Shown here piece after piece: positions 5,675 through 8,167 of a DNA stretch of 8,167 nucleotides. The notes under the pieces are model-generated. The model was not told where the DNA came from. It made no database searches and saw nothing but the letters and a program-made list of their open reading frames with translations. A program made the position numbers and the translations under genes. Location: assembly GCA_029865515.1 (NCBI GenBank), contig JAOUGQ010000122.1, forward strand, positions 1 to 8,167, read 5' to 3'. The stretch's first letter is position 1. Each line of letters begins with the position of its first letter. Source of the DNA: Nitrospirota bacterium. Its GTDB lineage: Bacteria; Nitrospirota; Nitrospiria; Nitrospirales; UBA8639.

Positions 5675-7324
5675 TTACCCGTTTAAACTCTCCAGTTGCT
5701 GCCGGCAATCAGGCTCTTTCAATTTCTTTAATGCCTTGGTCTCGATCTGTCTGATACGTTCTCGGGTGACACCCAGGGTTTGTCCGATTTCTTCCAATGT
5801 GGATTCTTCGTCATACCCGATGCCAAACCGCATGCGAAGAATTTGTTCTTCGCGCGGGTTCAATTCTTTGAGGAGGCGGGAAACAGCCTCTCGTGAACTG
5901 TGTTGCTCGGCAATCTTCATCGGTGAAACCGCTTCGTGATCCTCAAGGAAATCCCCGAATTTTGTTTCACCCTGTTCCTCCAACGGAGAGTCCAGGGAAA
6001 CGGGTTCGTAAGAGCCTTCCAGGATGCCTTGCATTTTTGCGACAGGTAACCCGATGTTTTCCGCCAGCTCTTGGAGCGTCGGGGTCCGCCTTAAGCGTTG
6101 GGTTAAATGCTGCGAGGTTTTCTTGAGTTTTTGGGAAACCTCATAGATGTGGACGGGCCTTCGAATAGTGTTCCCTTTTTCGGCAATGGCTCTCGTGATG
6201 CCCTGGCGAATCCACCATGTGGCATACGTGGAGAATTTATAGCCACGTTCATAATCAAACTTATCCACGGCTCTCATCAACCCGATGTTGCCTTCCTGGA
6301 TTAAGTCCAAAAAATGCAGGCCGCGGTTGGTGTAATGCTTGGCCACACTGACGACTAACCGGAGGTTGGATTCAATCATTTGCGCTTTTGCCTGTTGTAC
6401 CTGGGTGACAGCCTGCTCAAGGACTTCACAGGCTCGCATAAATTCACGGTGAGGCATCAATATGATGGATTCCTCGATCTCCTGAATGCGGGACCGGGCT
6501 TTTCGGGTGGCCGCATCGCTCTGTTTGTGGCGGCTGGTTTCCAGAACCTGTTGTTGCGCGCTAATTTCTTCTCTCATGTGGCGAACCTGTTGAATCATGG
6601 TTTCCTGCAAGTCCGGCCGCAGGTTCAAGGCTTCAATTCTTTTGATAATTTGTTGAATGGATTTTTGGAGGGATGAGGTGGAAAGCACATCATCCTTCCC
6701 GGAGCCACGACTAGCGAGACATTGGGCGTACTGCGACACCAACGGTTTGGCCAGCCGGTTAATCGCATCAAGATGCTTCAGGGTTTTGTGAAAATATTGC
6801 CCTTGGTCCTGATGAGTTTCCTGGCTCGAAGACTCTCCTTCGACCCCGGCTGAGGAACTGATGATGACCAGATCACTCACACGGAGCTCTCCGTTGTGGA
6901 GTTGATCCCGAAGTCCACGAAGGCCTGCCAGGGTGACGGGTAAACTGAACAGGGTCGTTAACAGGTTGTTGGTCCCTTCTTTGATCTGTTGAGCAAGCTG
7001 GACCTCCGTCTCCCGGTTCAACAGCGGAACCCGACCGATTTCTTTTAAAAAGAGGGTAATCGGAACATTGGCGGTACCGGAGTCTTCAGAGAATGAGTGA
7101 CTGGTTTCACTGGTGTCGTCAGAATAGGAGTCTGTCATATGTTTGCCGGTATTCCGGCCCCTTTCCGCAAAGGATGAACGAGAGGAATTCCATGCTGTTG
7201 ATGATTGCAGGGAATCCTCAGTTGCATGCATCAGCCCATCCATCTGGAGGGAAAAACCGTTCCTGCCTCGCTTTCTCTTTAACGATGGTTTAAGCGGTTG
7301 GTGTAATGCTTTCGTCGATACCAT
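5675..7324 (-). CDS. rpoD: RpoD/SigA-family sigma-70 factor
   Basis: Sigma factors of this family bind core RNA polymerase and recognise -10 and -35 promoter boxes. Domains in the 549 residues: region 1.2 at about 87-118 (LFLKEIGRVPLLNRETEVQLAQQIKEG); a non-conserved region at about 119-310, near the size of that in RpoD and absent from RpoS-type factors; region 2 at about 311-395 with MIESNLRLVVSVAKHYTNRG, FLDLIQEGNIGLMRAVDKFDYERGYKFSTYATWWIRQ; region 3 at about 396-470; region 4 at about 475-540 with LRMRFGIG and the helix-turn-helix VTRERIRQIETKALKKL. The -10-contacting Gln374 and Thr377 and the extended -10 residues His392 and Glu395 are kept. Oddities: residues 1-84 are Ser/Arg-rich and show no clear region 1.1, and AEKGNTIRRP replaces the usual ADQARTIRIP. 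The ATG at 7324 is fixed by AAGGAGAG 6 bases upstream; the in-frame ATG at 7138 has no ribosome binding site. It could be the primary sigma or a group 2 paralogue. Confidence 0.92.
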   Translation of the reverse strand: MVSTKALHQPLKPSLKRKRGRNGFSLQMDGLMHATEDSLQSSTAWNSSRSSFAERGRNTGKHMTDSYSDDTSETSHSFSEDSGTANVPITLFLKEIGRVPLLNRETEVQLAQQIKEGTNNLLTTLFSLPVTLAGLRGLRDQLHNGELRVSDLVIISSSAGVEGESSSQETHQDQGQYFHKTLKHLDAINRLAKPLVSQYAQCLASRGSGKDDVLSTSSLQKSIQQIIKRIEALNLRPDLQETMIQQVRHMREEISAQQQVLETSRHKQSDAATRKARSRIQEIEESIILMPHREFMRACEVLEQAVTQVQQAKAQMIESNLRLVVSVAKHYTNRGLHFLDLIQEGNIGLMRAVDKFDYERGYKFSTYATWWIRQGITRAIAEKGNTIRRPVHIYEVSQKLKKTSQHLTQRLRRTPTLQELAENIGLPVAKMQGILEGSYEPVSLDSPLEEQGETKFGDFLEDHEAVSPMKIAEQHSSREAVSRLLKELNPREEQILRMRFGIGYDEESTLEEIGQTLGVTRERIRQIETKALKKLKEPDCRQQLESLNG

Positions 7325-7330
7325 ATTCTT

Positions 7331-7338
7331 CTCTCCTT
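7331..7338 (-). promoter_or_regulatory. Strong ribosome binding site of the sigma factor gene
   Basis: The minus strand reads AAGGAGAG followed by AAGAAT and the ATG at 7324, close to the ideal anti-Shine-Dalgarno match and spacing. It decides the start of the sigma factor in favour of the 549-residue form, which includes the atypical basic N-terminus. Confidence 0.8.
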
Positions 7339-7505
7339 TTCTTCCATCCTGAACCGAATAATCAGCTGCTCAGCCCGAAATAAATGGCTGAAGGCGTATA
7401 CCAACAGTCCCTTTGGCTTTCCTTCACCAACACACGTCCCCATCTTCTGTGATTCCAGTTTCTTTTGCCCGATGGGTGTTCGAGCCTGGCCTGTCTGTCA
7501 TGTAA

Positions 7506-7733
7506 CTAACCGGCTTTCCTGGAGGAAAAATGGGCTTCCTTGAGTTGTTCTTTGCCCTTTTTTGCCTCACGGGCTTTGAGAATGGCCTCATCCACGGTTT
7601 CCCCGCAATTGAGGCATCTCAAAATCTCAATACGGTAAAACTGACCGTCGAGGTTATAAATGCTATCTCTCACCAAAAACCCCTGACAACGTTGGCATTT
7701 CATGGTTTTTTCCGTCATCTGTTTACTCATCAT
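7506..7733 (-). CDS. Small zinc-ribbon protein with two CxxC pairs (75 aa)
   Basis: I recognise the type but not a function. Cys13-x2-Cys16 and Cys40-x2-Cys43 with the knuckle contexts MKCQRCQGFL and LRCLNCGETVD predict one structural zinc site of zinc-ribbon form. The segment between them (SIYNLDGQFYRIEI) should form the beta hairpin. After the second pair the protein is a charged Lys/Glu helix (about 47-66) and a short basic tail. There is no membrane span. AAGGAG lies 11 bases before the first ATG at 7733, a little far; the adjacent second ATG at 7730 is farther. It lies 181 bases upstream of the sigma factor on the same strand and is divergent from the HxlR-type regulator, with which it may share control. 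Such proteins can bind nucleic acid or partner proteins; nothing in the sequence decides this. Confidence 0.82.
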   Translation of the reverse strand: MMSKQMTEKTMKCQRCQGFLVRDSIYNLDGQFYRIEILRCLNCGETVDEAILKAREAKKGKEQLKEAHFSSRKAG

Positions 7734-7764
7734 GAGGGTCTATTCTCCTTTTGAAAGCTTGGCC

Positions 7765-7793
7765 TTGCACCATGATCCTTTACCGGTTAAGAT
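7765..7793 (+). promoter_or_regulatory. Possible promoter of the HxlR-type regulator gene
   Basis: TTGCAC (7765-7770) and TAAGAT (7788-7793) are separated by 17 bases on the plus strand, upstream of the regulator start at 7837. The matches to TTGACA (3 of 6) and TATAAT (4 of 6) are modest, but the spacing is ideal and the expected transcription start near 7800 falls inside the palindrome at 7796-7807, as expected for a self-repressing regulator. Confidence 0.35.
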
Positions 7794-7795
7794 AA

Positions 7796-7835
7796 GTAAC
7801 TAGTTACAAAAGTAAAGTAGGTACCAAAAAGTAAC
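7796..7835. promoter_or_regulatory. Candidate HxlR operator: perfect 12-bp palindrome plus a third half-site
   Basis: GTAACTAGTTAC at 7796-7807 is a perfect palindrome made of GTAAC and GTTAC arms with a TA centre. A third GTAAC occurs at 7831-7835 just before the regulator ATG, in the same context AAGTAAC as at 7794-7800. HxlR-family dimers bind inverted repeats in their own upstream regions, so this is the natural operator candidate, able to control both the regulator and the divergent zinc-ribbon gene. Binding itself is inferred. Confidence 0.5.
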
Positions 7836-7836
7836 C

Positions 7837-8167
7837 ATGAAATTGCCTCCAAGTTCTTTTGGTTGTCCGTTAGACTCGTTGTTGCGGATTTTGTCAGGAC
7901 CGTGGACCATTTATATCCTGTGCCGGCTGCATAAAAACGGAGAAACCCGTTTCGGCGAATTGAAGCGCCAAATGCCGGGGATTTCATCCAAAATGTTGAC
8001 GGAACGATTACGGACTTTGGAGGGGGCTGAAATTATTTATCGGCATCAGGAGCCTACTGTCCCCCCGAAAGTGACCTATGAACTCACGACAGAAGGTCGT
8101 GAACTCACCAACATACTGGATCAAATTAATACACTGGCCTGCCAGTGGCAGGATCAAGAGCCCAAGA
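7837..8167 (+). CDS. HxlR family winged-helix transcriptional regulator (partial, cut by window end)
   Basis: HxlR-family proteins are small dimeric DNA-binding regulators (about 110-150 residues), several of which sense electrophiles or oxidants through an N-terminal cysteine. The 110 residues visible contain CPLDSLLRILSGPWTIYIL (10-28), the family signature with the conserved Cys10 and GPWT; FGELKRQMPGISSKMLTERLRTLEGAEII (39-67), the helix-turn-helix with recognition helix at about 49-61; and the wing and following helix with KVTYELTTEGREL (78-90). The frame is open from a TAA at 7813-7815 to the window end with no stop, so the C-terminus lies outside. ATG 7837 is the first possible start; its ribosome binding site is weak. 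The family usually gives Gly-Leu-Ile/Val in the ..LE..GL..R motif, here AEII. It is divergent from the zinc-ribbon gene and probably regulates itself through the palindrome at 7796-7807. Confidence 0.92.
   Translation, partial: MKLPPSSFGCPLDSLLRILSGPWTIYILCRLHKNGETRFGELKRQMPGISSKMLTERLRTLEGAEIIYRHQEPTVPPKVTYELTTEGRELTNILDQINTLACQWQDQEPK

Noticed and set aside
7454..7492. Possible tRNA T-arm-like string (GGTGTTCGAGCC)
   Set aside because: The flanking bases do not form the 5-bp T stem and no acceptor, D or anticodon arms are found nearby.
7787..7987. Minus-strand 66-residue frame at the HxlR region
   Set aside because: It is the complement of the HxlR-type gene and its operator; the plus-strand reading has the full family signature.
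1..8167. CRISPR arrays, insertion sequences, phage or toxin-antitoxin genes
   Set aside because: No regularly spaced direct repeats, no transposase or integrase motifs and no toxin-antitoxin pair were seen anywhere in the window.

Overview
The window reads as ordinary chromosomal DNA of moderate GC from a Gram-negative-type bacterium. The protein set (a full-length NfeD protease next to FloA, a Lys/Arg-rich RpoD-type sigma factor with a long non-conserved region, a small CxxC zinc-ribbon protein) and a GTCATCCCCG...CGGGG-type palindromic repeat would fit the Nitrospirota (Nitrospira-like), but that is an inference from general resemblance and not proven here. Seven genes are supported. Six lie on the minus strand; one, at the right edge, is on the plus strand and runs out of the window.

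Right to left, in the direction of minus-strand transcription: an HxlR-family winged-helix regulator (plus strand, from 7837, cut by the window end) is divergent from a 75-residue zinc-ribbon protein (7733-7506). The space between them holds a perfect GTAACTAGTTAC palindrome, a good candidate operator. Next comes a 549-residue RpoD/SigA-family sigma factor (7324-5675) with a strong ribosome binding site. A gap of about 436 bases without a gene (5239-5674) follows. It carries an 88-base nested palindrome of REP/MITE type, a perfect 8-bp hairpin and a TATAAT box ahead of the next gene, a stand-alone CapA/PGA_cap-family protein (5238-4249).

The left half is a compact four-gene cluster: malic enzyme (4158-2815), NfeD membrane serine protease (2756-1368), flotillin-like FloA (1368-391) and a 117-residue single-span membrane protein (383-30). 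nfeD and floA overlap as TAATG, and floA and the small gene are 7 bases apart, so these three almost certainly share a transcript. The malic enzyme is 58 bases upstream of nfeD with no visible terminator between them, so it probably heads the same transcript. NfeD and FloA are known partners in forming flotillin-type membrane microdomains; the small membrane protein is probably an accessory to them. Malic enzyme (malate to pyruvate) has no obvious mechanistic link to the others.

Nothing here is clearly a new defence, mobile or biosynthetic system. The items most worth a second look are the uncharacterised membrane protein after floA, the sigma factor with altered residues after region 2.4 and an atypical N-terminus, the palindromic repeat, the HxlR operator, and a terminator-shaped hairpin that points against the direction of the genes around it.
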